Shown piece by piece: positions 25,001 to 32,866 of a DNA stretch of 64,000 nucleotides. The position numbers and the translations under genes are program-made. The DNA comes from Pseudonocardia cypriaca (GTDB lineage: Bacteria; Actinomycetota; Actinomycetes; Mycobacteriales; Pseudonocardiaceae), in assembly GCF_006717045.1 (NCBI RefSeq), contig NZ_VFPH01000001.1:1178001-1242000 (forward strand). Direction: 5' to 3'. Position 1 is the first letter of the stretch. Each line of letters starts with the position of its first letter. The notes below the pieces were generated by a model, which ran no database searches, was not told the DNA's origin, and worked only from the letters and a program-made list of their open reading frames with translations.

Positions 25001-26107
25001 GTGACGCCCGACAGGCTCGAGTTGGCCCACCGCCGCACCGGCGCCGTTGGCCTGGGTGGCGCGCAGCCGGCCCCGTTCGCCGACGCCGCCGATGTGGTCG
25101 GCTGGTTCGGTGGGTTGCAGTCTCAGGACTACCACGTGGCGAAGTGGGCGCTCGCCCTGCGGCTCGGCCCCGGCGTCACCGACGCAGACCTCGATCGCGC
25201 ATTCGACGACGGCGTCATCCTGCGCACGCACGTGCTACGCCCGACGTGGCACTTCGTGGCCCCGGGCGACCTGCGCTGGCTGCTGGAACTCACGGCACCG
25301 CGGATCCATGCGCTCAACACGTATGCCTACCGGCTGGGGGAGCTCGACGGTCCGCTGCTGCGCCGCACCACGGACCTGATCGCCGACGCCGTCGCCGACG
25401 GGAACCACCTCACTCGCACCGAGATCGCGGCGTTGCTCGCCCGCCATGGCATCACCGCGGCGGGGTTCCGGCTCGGCTACATCCTCATCCACGCCGAACT
25501 GGAGCGGATGATCTGCAGCGGCCCGCTGCGGGGGAAGCAGCACACGTACGCGCTGCTGGAGGAGCGGGTCCCGCGGGCGGCGAGCCTGGAGCGCGATGCG
25601 GCGCTGGCCGAGCTGGTCCGCCGGTTCTTCACCAGCCATGGTCCGGCGACGACGAAGGACCTGGCGTGGTGGTCCAGCCTCACGCGTGCCGACATCGCCA
25701 CCGGGCTGTCGCTCGCCGGCGACGCACTGGAGAGCACCGACGTCGACGGCAGCACCTTCTGGTCCGCGCCGGGAAACGCCCGCACGCCGGCCCCGTCCCC
25801 ATCGGTGCGGTTGCTGCAGGCCTACGACGAGTACATCGTCGGCTACACCCAGAGCAGGTACCTGCTCGACCTCGGCGACCTGGCGCCCGTGGCATCGGGC
25901 AAGGCCGCACTGCCGAACGGTGGCATCGTGGTCGACACACAGGTGGCCGGCCGCTGGAAGCGTACGGTCCGGGCCGGCACCGTCGTGCTCGATGCGGTGC
26001 TGTGCCGGCCGTTCGACGCCGCCGAGACCGCCGCGCTGCACGCTGCAGCGGATGAGCTGGGGATGTTCCTGGGCGTACGCGCTGTCGTCTCGGCGAGCGT
26101 GCTGTGA
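25001..26107 (+). CDS. Winged-helix DNA-binding protein, AlkZ-like DNA glycosylase family
   Basis: A 368-aa member of the HTH_42/YcaQ-AlkZ family (three tandem winged-helix units). Members excise alkylated or cross-linked bases; AlkZ of Streptomyces protects against azinomycin. The catalytic-type motif is visible as WFGGLQSQDYHVAKWAL near residue 40 (Gln-x-Gln). Other family blocks are LRTHVLRPTWHFVAPGDLRW and LLQAYDEYIVGY. The GTG at 25001 has GGGGG before it; an extended frame upstream is low-complexity. Not every member has proven glycosylase activity, so the biochemical role is uncertain. It could be a self-protection gene, but no DNA-alkylating product pathway is recognisable here. Confidence 0.8.
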   Translation: MTPDRLELAHRRTGAVGLGGAQPAPFADAADVVGWFGGLQSQDYHVAKWALALRLGPGVTDADLDRAFDDGVILRTHVLRPTWHFVAPGDLRWLLELTAPRIHALNTYAYRLGELDGPLLRRTTDLIADAVADGNHLTRTEIAALLARHGITAAGFRLGYILIHAELERMICSGPLRGKQHTYALLEERVPRAASLERDAALAELVRRFFTSHGPATTKDLAWWSSLTRADIATGLSLAGDALESTDVDGSTFWSAPGNARTPAPSPSVRLLQAYDEYIVGYTQSRYLLDLGDLAPVASGKAALPNGGIVVDTQVAGRWKRTVRAGTVVLDAVLCRPFDAAETAALHAAADELGMFLGVRAVVSASVL

Positions 26108-26209
26108 GCCCGGGCCCGCCGGACGACGTGTCGCGATCCCTGCGGACCGCCCGGGTCGCCGCGTCAGCCGGTGACATCCTCCGCTCGGCAGCATGGTTAG
26201 CCTGCCCTC

Positions 26210-27205
26210 ATGAAACCGAGGTGGCTCTCTCTCGTCGCAGGCCTGAGTGCGCTTTTCCTGCTCGCCGCCTGTGGTGGCGGGAGTGCGACGGCGCCGAGCA
26301 CGTCGAGCCAGCAGCCGGACGCGGATGCCGCCTTCCCGGTCACCGTCGTCACCAAGTTCGGCGATGTCACCGTCGATGCGCCGCCGACGCGGGTCGTCGC
26401 CATGGGGTGGGGTGACGCCGAGACCGCTCTCGCGCTCGGCGTGCAACCCGTCGGTGCGGCCGATTGGCTCGACTTCGGCGGCGAGGGCGTCGGTCCGTGG
26501 GCAGCCGGGCGCTACACGGCACCTCCGGAGATCATCGGCACCCTCGAACCCTCGTACGAGCAGGTGGCCGCCTTGCGACCGGATCTCATCCTGGACACGA
26601 AGAGTTCCGGTGACGAGCAGCGATACGACTTGCTGTCCCGGATCGCTCCGACGATCGCGCTTCCGCCGGGCGCCGAGAACTACAAGACGACCCTTACCGA
26701 CCAGGTCACGATGGTCGCCGCCGCGCTCGGCGTCCCGGAGCGGGGGGCGGAGCTGATCGCCGATGTCGAGGGGCGGTTCGCGGCCGCTGCGGCCGCGCAT
26801 CCGGAGTTCGCCGGTAGAACGGTCACCGTCGCGGCGCGATCCGGAACGGGTTGGGGCGCGTACGCATCCAGCACCGAACGCGTGGAGTTCATGACGCGGC
26901 TCGGCTTCGTCCCGAACCCGCGGATCGAGTCACTGCCCGAAGTGCGGTTCTCCCACCCGGTGTCCGAGGAGCAGCTCTCCGTGCTCGACGCCGACCTGCT
27001 GGTCGTCTTCCCGATCCAGCGGACGGCGGCCGAGGTCAACGCCACGCCGCTGTTCGCCGCGATCCCGGCCGTTCGAGCAGGCCGCGTCATCGTGTTCGAC
27101 GACCCGGACGTGCAGAAGGCCTACTCCACGAACTCGGTGCTGTCGATCCAGTTCGCACTCGACGCCGTCGTGCCGCTGATCGCCGAGCGGCTGTCGAGCG
27201 AGTAG
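26210..27205 (+). CDS. Siderophore/iron ABC transporter binding lipoprotein (FecB/FepB type)
   Basis: A 331-aa periplasmic-binding-protein-like lipoprotein. The signal peptide LVAGLSALFLLAACGGG ends in a lipobox with the Cys at residue 21. The mature domain has the two-lobed siderophore family pattern: TRVVAMGWGDAETALALGVQ, YEQVAALRPDLILDTK, an intermediate helix, then LDADLLVVFPIQ and VRAGRVIVFDD. It should capture a ferric siderophore or haem-like ligand for an importer whose permease and ATPase are not in this window. It stands alone, with no operon partner on either side. Confidence 0.9.
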   Translation: MKPRWLSLVAGLSALFLLAACGGGSATAPSTSSQQPDADAAFPVTVVTKFGDVTVDAPPTRVVAMGWGDAETALALGVQPVGAADWLDFGGEGVGPWAAGRYTAPPEIIGTLEPSYEQVAALRPDLILDTKSSGDEQRYDLLSRIAPTIALPPGAENYKTTLTDQVTMVAAALGVPERGAELIADVEGRFAAAAAAHPEFAGRTVTVAARSGTGWGAYASSTERVEFMTRLGFVPNPRIESLPEVRFSHPVSEEQLSVLDADLLVVFPIQRTAAEVNATPLFAAIPAVRAGRVIVFDDPDVQKAYSTNSVLSIQFALDAVVPLIAERLSSE

Positions 27206-27268
27206 GCAGCGATACCGGGCGGATCGGCAGGTCGAGAAGCACGAGCGTCCGCGCCGGTCCGGCCCGGA

Positions 27269-27427
27269 CTACGCGGTGCAGTGCGAACCGTTCCGGGAGA
27301 CGCTGGCTGCCGTACCGGCCGCGTCGACCAGGACCTGATCGACGCGGCCGAGCAGCCGACCGACGTCGCTGCCACCGACCAGCCCGACGCTGCGGGCGTC
27401 GTCGGTGTTCACCTCGAGGATGTCCAT
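27269..27427 (-). CDS. Short hypothetical ORF, 52 aa
   Basis: The frame begins MDILEVNTDDARSVGLVG and continues GSDVGRLLGRVDQVLVDAAG before a tail with one Cys. Codon bias is typical of the neighbourhood, and it lies downstream of the Hsp31-like gene on the same strand. I recognise no family; it may be a genuine small protein or the tail of a decayed gene. The rest of 27206-27469 shows nothing. Confidence 0.25.
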   Translation of the reverse strand: MDILEVNTDDARSVGLVGGSDVGRLLGRVDQVLVDAAGTAASVSRNGSHCTA

Positions 27428-27469
27428 ACCGGGGTCATCCGGGTGCGGAGCATCTCCTCGAGCGGGCGC

Positions 27470-28150
27470 TCACGCTCCGAGCTTCGCGATCAGGGCGTCG
27501 GCGGCCGGGGCCGAGGACGCCGGGTTCTGGCCCGTGATGAGCAGGCCGTCCTGGACCACGTACGGCGCCCAGTCGGCACCCTTGGAGTACTCGCCGCCGA
27601 GCTTGGTCAGTTCGTCCTCGACCAGGAACGGGACGACGTCGACGAGCTCGACCGCGGCCTCCTCGGTGTTGGCGAAGCCGGTGACCTCCTTGCCCGCCAC
27701 GAGCGGGCTGCCGTCCTCGTTGGTGGTGTGGCGCAGCACGCCCGGGGCGTGGCACACCAGCGCGACCGGCTTCCCGGAGCGCAGCGTGGTCTCGATGAGA
27801 CGCACGGAGCTCTGGTCCTCTGCGAGGTCCCACAGGGGACCGTGGCCGCCGGGGTAGAAGACCGTGTCGTAGTCGGCGGCCGAGACCGAGTCCAGGCGCA
27901 CCGTGTTCGCCAGTGCCGCAGTCGCCTCGGCGTCGGCCTCGAAACGGCGGGTGTCGTCGGTCTGGAACTCGGGCTGGTTGCTCTTCGGGTCCAGCGGCGG
28001 CCGGCCGCCCTTTGGCGAGGCCAGGGTGATCTCGTAGCCGGCCCCCTTGAAGCGGTAGTAGGGCGCAGCGAGCTCCTCCAGCCAGAACCCGGTCTTCTTG
28101 CCGGTGTCGCCGAGCTCCTCGTGCGAGGTGAGGACGATGAGGACCTTCAT
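27470..28150 (-). CDS. DJ-1/PfpI-family protein, Hsp31-type glyoxalase III
   Basis: A 226-aa class I glutamine-amidotransferase-like protein. The catalytic triad region is clear: Glu near residue 25 in GFWLEEL, the nucleophile Cys133 in ALVCHAPGVL, and His134. The FYPGGHGPLWDL block identifies the Hsp31/YajL-type branch, whose members convert methylglyoxal to lactate without glutathione or act as chaperones. It lies downstream of a TetR repressor gene on the same strand, and a 15-bp element nearly identical to the one before that repressor lies just before its ATG. Induction by reactive aldehydes or oxidants is therefore likely. Confidence 0.9.
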   Translation of the reverse strand: MKVLIVLTSHEELGDTGKKTGFWLEELAAPYYRFKGAGYEITLASPKGGRPPLDPKSNQPEFQTDDTRRFEADAEATAALANTVRLDSVSAADYDTVFYPGGHGPLWDLAEDQSSVRLIETTLRSGKPVALVCHAPGVLRHTTNEDGSPLVAGKEVTGFANTEEAAVELVDVVPFLVEDELTKLGGEYSKGADWAPYVVQDGLLITGQNPASSAPAADALIAKLGA

Positions 28151-28165
28151 GTGCTTCTCCTTGAG

Positions 28166-28180
28166 TAGACCGGTCGACTA
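28166..28180. promoter_or_regulatory. Candidate TetR operator before the Hsp31-like gene
   Basis: TAGACCGGTCGACTA, a near-palindrome 16 bp upstream of the ATG. It differs at one base from the element at 28846-28860 in front of the TetR gene. TAGACC half-sites are known for NemR-like TetR repressors (from memory). Confidence 0.6.
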
Positions 28181-28229
28181 GGAATGCTGGAGATGAGCCC
28201 GCGCTGCCGGTCGGAGCGCGGGACGACTG

Positions 28230-28826
28230 TTACCAGTGGCGCTGCACGCCCAGGAGGCGCGCGGTGAGGGTGAGAGCGTTGTCCAGGGGGGTGGGGTCGC
28301 GGTGGATCTTGGCCATCACGCTGGCTCCGAGCCACATGTCGTAGAGCGTCTCAGCGGTGGCGCGGGCGTCCCCCTCCACGGACAGCGACCCGTCCGCGGT
28401 GCCGGCCTCGATCATCCGCTGCAGGCGGTCGACGATCTCGGTCGTGCCCTCCTTCAACGCGATCCGCATCGGCTCGGAGAGGTCGGCGACCTCGGCGCCG
28501 AGCTTGACCGCGAGGCACTTGCCCTGGCAGTCCTCGAGGCTCTGGGTTTCGCGCCAGCCCTCCCAGTAGGCCATGAGCCGGTCCGCGGCCGGGGTGTCCG
28601 GGCGGGCGAAGACCGCGTCCATCTCCGCCAGGTAGTCGGCGAAGTAGCCCCGCATCATGGCCTCGCCGAACGCGTCCTTGGAGCTGAACCAGTGGTAGAA
28701 CGAGCCCTTCGGGACCCCGGCCGCGCCGAGCACCTCGTTGATGCCGACCGCCGCCCAGCCCTTGTGGGCCATGATGCGCTGAGCGGCATCGAGGATGGCC
28801 TGGCGAGTGTCGACGGCGGCGGGCAT
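28230..28826 (-). CDS. TetR/AcrR-family repressor, NemR-like
   Basis: A 198-aa regulator. The N-terminal HTH is ILDAAQRIMAHKGWAAVGIN then VLGAAGVPKGSFYHWFSSKD. The C-terminal domain contains LEDCQGKCLAVKLGAEV, with two cysteines four residues apart, a pattern shared with TetR repressors that sense electrophiles or hypochlorite through Cys. The neighbour encodes a glyoxalase III-type protein, much as E. coli nemR neighbours gloA. Matching 15-bp elements lie before its own start and before the Hsp31-like gene, which suggests autoregulation plus control of the detoxification gene. The sensing chemistry is inference. Confidence 0.9.
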   Translation of the reverse strand: MPAAVDTRQAILDAAQRIMAHKGWAAVGINEVLGAAGVPKGSFYHWFSSKDAFGEAMMRGYFADYLAEMDAVFARPDTPAADRLMAYWEGWRETQSLEDCQGKCLAVKLGAEVADLSEPMRIALKEGTTEIVDRLQRMIEAGTADGSLSVEGDARATAETLYDMWLGASVMAKIHRDPTPLDNALTLTARLLGVQRHW

Positions 28827-28845
28827 GGCCCGACCATAGCACGAT

Positions 28846-28860
28846 TAGACCGGTCGTCTA
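28846..28860. promoter_or_regulatory. Candidate TetR autoregulatory operator
   Basis: TAGACCGGTCGTCTA, an inverted repeat (TAGAC-N5-GTCTA) 20-34 bp upstream of the TetR start. It is nearly the same as 28166-28180. Two closely matching copies at the two expected promoters make chance unlikely. Confidence 0.62.
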
Positions 28861-28906
28861 CTTGTGTCCTCGATCGCTGCGAGACCGACCACGAGCCCAA
28901 AGCCCG

Positions 28907-30361
28907 TCACAACGGGCTGGAGCCGAGCCCGCTCTGGCGCAGTGCCGGCGCGGGACCGGCAGGGGGAGCGGTGCAACGGCGTGGGATGAAGGCCGCGAGC
29001 AGCAGCGCGAGGAGCGCGGCGGCTGCGCCGATGAGGAGGACGGTGACGAACGCGGTTCGGGACGGAACGGTCTCGTTGCCCACCGTTGTCGTCATCGTCG
29101 CCAGGAGCAGGCCGGCCATCGCACTGGCGATGGAGGTGCCCAGGCACCGGCAGAGGTTGTTGAGGCTGTTGGCCGACGCGGTCTGGGTGACGGGGACTGC
29201 GCCCATGATCAGTGAGGGCATCGCGGCGTAGCCCAGGCCGATCCCGGAACCGACCACGCCGGCGCTGAGGAGCAGGTGCCAGATCTGGGAGTGGAACAGG
29301 GCCGAGAAGCCGTAGCCGGAGGCGATGACCAGCGCTCCGACCATGAGCGTCGTGCGTGGGCCTTGTGCTGCGGTGAGGCGCGCCGACACCGGCGACATGG
29401 CCATCATGCACAGGCCGCCGGGAGCTTGGAGGAGCCCCGCGACGACGATCGGTTCGCCGAACCCGTATCCGGTGGTCGTCGGCAGCTGTAGCAGCTGGCT
29501 GAGCACCAGGGAGCTGGTCAGCATCGCGTAGCCGAAGACGATCGAGGTGGTGTTGGTGAGCAGCACCTGAGCGCGTCGGCTGACGTGCAGGTCGATCAAC
29601 GGTTGGGGGGTGCGCAGCTCCCACCGGCCGAACGTCACGACCAGCACGGCGGCGGCCACGTACAGGCCCACGACCACGGGGCTCCCCCAGCCCCGAGCGC
29701 CGCCCTCTGAGATCGCGAGCAGGAGGCAGACCAACATGCCCGCGAGCAGTAGCGCGCCCACGAGGTCGAACCGCCCACCTGTGCGCTGCTTCGACTCGGG
29801 GACGGTGAGGAGCACGAGGACCACCGACAGGGCGCCCAGGCCGGCGGCGGCCCAGAACAGCACGCGCCAGTTCGCGTACTGCGCAAGCAGCGCCGACAGC
29901 GGCAGCCCCAGCGACCCGCCGACACCCAGCGAGGTGCTCATCAGCGCGGTAGCCGTGACCAGGCGCTGCGGGTGCAGCTGGTCGCGCATCAGGCTGATAC
30001 CCAATGACACCACGGCCGCGCCCATGCCCTGCATGGCGCGGCCCACCACCAGCCAGGCCAGCGAGGTGCTCAGCGCCGCCGTCACCGAGCCGGCGACGAG
30101 CATCCCCAGACAGACCAGCAGCATTCGGCGCTTTCCCCACATGTCGGCCAGGCGTCCGAAGGTCGGGATGGACACCGCGCCGGCGAGGAGCGTGGCCGTG
30201 ATGGCCCACGAGGTGTCGGCGGGAGACGCGTCGAGGAGCCGAGGCAGCTGGGGGAGCAGGAGGATGACGGAGGTCTGCTGCAATGACACGGTGATTCCCG
30301 CGAGGGTCAGCACCGCGACGAGGACCCTCGGCGACGGTGCTGGGTTCGCAGCGTTTGTCAC
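28907..30361 (-). CDS. DHA2-family MFS multidrug exporter
   Basis: Drug:H+ antiporter with about 14 transmembrane segments (484 aa). Signs are helix 1 VLTLAGITVSLQQTSVILLL, the motif A loop GRLADMWGKRRMLL, helix 4 GRAMQGMGAAVV (motif B) and the antiporter motif GSLGLPLSALL. I chose the GTG at 30361, which has GGAGAG before it and starts just before helix 1; a longer N-terminal reading to 30487 is Pro/Arg-rich and unlikely. It lies upstream of, and on the same strand as, the TetR gene (81-bp gap), so TetR might control it, but only a weak operator-like CCGGTCGACT (30475-30484) precedes it. Confidence 0.88.
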   Translation of the reverse strand: MTNAANPAPSPRVLVAVLTLAGITVSLQQTSVILLLPQLPRLLDASPADTSWAITATLLAGAVSIPTFGRLADMWGKRRMLLVCLGMLVAGSVTAALSTSLAWLVVGRAMQGMGAAVVSLGISLMRDQLHPQRLVTATALMSTSLGVGGSLGLPLSALLAQYANWRVLFWAAAGLGALSVVLVLLTVPESKQRTGGRFDLVGALLLAGMLVCLLLAISEGGARGWGSPVVVGLYVAAAVLVVTFGRWELRTPQPLIDLHVSRRAQVLLTNTTSIVFGYAMLTSSLVLSQLLQLPTTTGYGFGEPIVVAGLLQAPGGLCMMAMSPVSARLTAAQGPRTTLMVGALVIASGYGFSALFHSQIWHLLLSAGVVGSGIGLGYAAMPSLIMGAVPVTQTASANSLNNLCRCLGTSIASAMAGLLLATMTTTVGNETVPSRTAFVTVLLIGAAAALLALLLAAFIPRRCTAPPAGPAPALRQSGLGSSPL

Positions 30362-30490
30362 GGCAGCTCTCCAGGTGGGATGGAGCGATCTGCTGGACGG
30401 AGCGGCGCCGGCGGCCGGCGCAGGCCGGTCAGCGCTCGACGTTGCCGGTGAGGTTCCCTGGCGCGGTGGGCGACCCGGTCGACTCACTCC

Positions 30491-31228
30491 CTAGCGTCGG
30501 CCGTCGCCCGGAACCTCCGGTGCGTGGTCCGGCCGCTTGATCAGCTGCTTGCTGCTGTGCCGGAAGGCCCAGAACCCGACCACTGCGACCAGTGCGGACA
30601 GCGGGGTGCCCATCGCGATGCGGGCGATGCCCAGTCCGCTGGTGCTGTCGGCGAGGTAGAGCCACTGCTGGATGACGAACCGGGAGCCCAGCACGGCGGC
30701 GGCGGCCAGTGTGGCGAGGCTGTGTGCGCGCATCACCGACCGGTCGGATCGCCATCGGTACTTGCCCGCGTGCAGGAAGTTCCAGATGATCCCGCTCACC
30801 GGCCAGCGGATCAGCACCGAGACGACGGCTATGACGAAGCCGGCGAAATAGGCCCAGATCCCGAGCAGGAAGTAGTTCTTCGCCGACCCGGTCAGGCCAA
30901 CGATCGTGGCGGCGACCGCGACACCGACCAGGCCTGCGGCCGCCGAGGTCCATCGCTCGCCGCGGATGATGCGGATCGCGGTCAGTGCCCCTCCGACCGA
31001 GACGGCGATGCCGAGCGTTGCCACCAGTGGGAGGAACAGGTTGGCCGTCACGAACACGACGATCGGGATGGTCGAGTAGATGAACCCCCTTCGTCCGCCC
31101 ATCCGGTCCAGCACCACCTGCTCCCGGGTGCGGGCGGGTTCCGGGGACGCGGATGCGGCAGGCGTGGGTTTCTCCTGGTCGATCGGGTCCTGGTTCCGGT
31201 TCTGATCCGGGTGCTGCTGTTCGGTCAT
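30491..31228 (-). CDS. DUF3159 membrane protein
   Basis: Actinobacterial integral membrane protein (245 aa) of the DUF3159 family. After a charged N-terminal tail come RRGFIYSTIPIVVFVTANLF, ALTAIRIIRGERW, then NYFLLGIWAYFAGFVIAVVS, RWPVSGIIWNFLHAGKYRWR and two further helices, about six in total. Function is unknown; members are widespread in Actinobacteria. It sits between the MFS exporter and the P450 operon without overlapping either. The 31229-31421 gap upstream holds nothing recognisable. Confidence 0.82.
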   Translation of the reverse strand: MTEQQHPDQNRNQDPIDQEKPTPAASASPEPARTREQVVLDRMGGRRGFIYSTIPIVVFVTANLFLPLVATLGIAVSVGGALTAIRIIRGERWTSAAAGLVGVAVAATIVGLTGSAKNYFLLGIWAYFAGFVIAVVSVLIRWPVSGIIWNFLHAGKYRWRSDRSVMRAHSLATLAAAAVLGSRFVIQQWLYLADSTSGLGIARIAMGTPLSALVAVVGFWAFRHSSKQLIKRPDHAPEVPGDGRR

Positions 31229-31421
31229 GCTCGATCTTTCCTCACAGAGACTGGGCGGCCGTCAGATCGGAAGAGTCGCCCGCAACGACGTGCGGGTTGG
31301 CGTGCCGGTCACGGACGGCGTCGTGTGGGAACGAGCTCGAGCTCGTGGTGCTCGACGCTGCGTCACGGCGGTGCCGAGGCGGCGGGTGCTCGCGACCGAA
31401 GACGGCTTTGCGGCCTCCGAG

Positions 31422-32675
31422 CTACTGCGGTCCGCGGCTGCGCGGACGGGCGGCCACCGTCCGGGAGAACGCGAGTGCCTCCTCGAAGGTGGCGCCCTGG
31501 GCGATGAGCCTCCGGTACTTCATGATGTGGCGCCGGCCGTTGAGGGTCAGCGCACCGGTCAGCTTGTCGCATTCGCGGTAGAGAGCCACGAAGTGGTCGC
31601 CGGCCAGGTCGCCGGAGACCACCTCGTGCTGATCCCGGGCGGCGAGTCCCACGAACTGGATGCGGGAGCCGTACCAGTCGGACCAGAAGTAGGGGACCGT
31701 CGTGTAGGGCTCGGCGGCGGTGGTGGGTGAAATCGCGTTGCGGGCCGCGCGGACTCCCTGCTCGGCGGCGTTCGACCAGTGCTCCACCCGCATCATCCGG
31801 TCGAACTGCGGGTTGTTCCATCGGGCGACGTCACCCGCGGCGTAGACGCCAGGGGCGCTGGTCTGCAGGAACTCGTCGCACACCACTCCGTCGTCGAGCT
31901 CCAGACCACTACCGGCGAGCCAGTCGGTGCACGGCACCGCGCCGACGCCCACCACGACGAGGTCGGCCTCGACCATGGTTCCGTCCGCCAGGTGTACGCG
32001 CTCGACGGCGCCGGTTCCTTCGAGCCCGGTCACCGGCCGCCCGCAGATGAGGGTGGCGCCGTTCCGCTCGTGGAGGCCGGCCAGCGCGGAGCCGAGGTCT
32101 GGGCCGATGGCGCGGACCAGGGGTGTGGGCCGGGCTTCGACGACCGTGGCGTCGAGGCCGCGCCTGCGGGCCGCCGAGGCGACCTCGGAGCCGATGAAGC
32201 CGGCTCCGATGACGACGGTGCGCGCGCCGTCGTCGAGTGCGAGCCGGATCGCCTTGGCGTCGTCGAGATCGCGCAGGACGTGTACCCCGGACAGGTGGCC
32301 GGTGCCCGGCAGCTCGCGGGCGGCGGCACCGGTGGCGATGACCAGCGCGTCGTAGGGAACGTCCGCATCACCGGCCCGCACTGTGCGGGCGTCGAGGTCC
32401 AAGCCCGTGGCCGGTGCGCCCAGCAGCACCTCTGCCTCGAAGTCCTCGACGAGCTCGGCGCGGCCGTGGAGGACAACCGGTTCGGGTGCGTGATCGGGGC
32501 GGAGGAACTCCTTGGAAAGGGGCGGCCGATCGTACGGCGGATGGGGTTCGGCTCCGATCAAGGTGACCCGGCCCTCGAAGCCGGCCTTGCGCGCCGCCTC
32601 GACGGCGCGCACGCCCGCGAGGGAGGCCCCGACCGCGACCAGGCAGCGGATCTCCTCGGCTGACACCGCGATCAC
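31422..32675 (-). CDS. Ferredoxin reductase for the P450 system
   Basis: FAD/NADH-dependent reductase (417 aa) of the putidaredoxin-reductase/rhodocoxin-reductase type. The N-terminal FAD site is LVAVGASLAGVRAVEAARKA (GxSxAG variant), followed by ALVIATGAAAREL, the NADH-binding TVVIGAGFIGSEVASAARR and the second FAD contact GVYAAGDVARW. The C-terminal domain is typical (HWSNAAEQGVRAARN). The GTG at 32675 overlaps the ferredoxin stop (GTGA); a second in-frame GTG at 32666 is also possible. It passes electrons from NADH to the [3Fe-4S] ferredoxin encoded immediately upstream and thence to the P450. Confidence 0.93.
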   Translation of the reverse strand: MIAVSAEEIRCLVAVGASLAGVRAVEAARKAGFEGRVTLIGAEPHPPYDRPPLSKEFLRPDHAPEPVVLHGRAELVEDFEAEVLLGAPATGLDLDARTVRAGDADVPYDALVIATGAAARELPGTGHLSGVHVLRDLDDAKAIRLALDDGARTVVIGAGFIGSEVASAARRRGLDATVVEARPTPLVRAIGPDLGSALAGLHERNGATLICGRPVTGLEGTGAVERVHLADGTMVEADLVVVGVGAVPCTDWLAGSGLELDDGVVCDEFLQTSAPGVYAAGDVARWNNPQFDRMMRVEHWSNAAEQGVRAARNAISPTTAAEPYTTVPYFWSDWYGSRIQFVGLAARDQHEVVSGDLAGDHFVALYRECDKLTGALTLNGRRHIMKYRRLIAQGATFEEALAFSRTVAARPRSRGPQ

Positions 32676-32866
32676 GGCTCCAGCCGCAACGCCAGCGTCG
32701 GGCAGCCCTCGACCGCCTCGGCCACCTCTGCTGCTACGCCGTGGGGAACCAGCTGGGACAGCAGGACGAGCCCGCCGTCGTCGTCCACTTCGAACACGGT
32801 GGGGGCGATGGCCTCGCAGATCCCGATCCCGGTGCATCTGGCCCGGTCGACGACGATCTTCATCAT
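32672..32866 (-). CDS. [3Fe-4S] ferredoxin
   Basis: A 64-aa electron carrier. Cysteines 11 and 17 (RCTGIGIC) and Cys55 in EGCP ligate a 3Fe-4S cluster; the position of a fourth cysteine is Ile or Gly, which marks the 3Fe rather than 4Fe type common next to actinobacterial P450s. The ATGATG start overlaps the P450 stop, and the stop overlaps the reductase start, so the three genes form a translationally coupled unit. Confidence 0.93.
   Translation of the reverse strand: MMKIVVDRARCTGIGICEAIAPTVFEVDDDGGLVLLSQLVPHGVAAEVAEAVEGCPTLALRLEP

Noticed and set aside
31264..31275. AGATCGGAAGAG, identical to the start of a common sequencing adapter
   Set aside because: The next bases do not follow any adapter, the match is only 12 bases, and the flanks fit the local composition. 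Probably chance, though an assembly check of 31229-31421 would be cheap.
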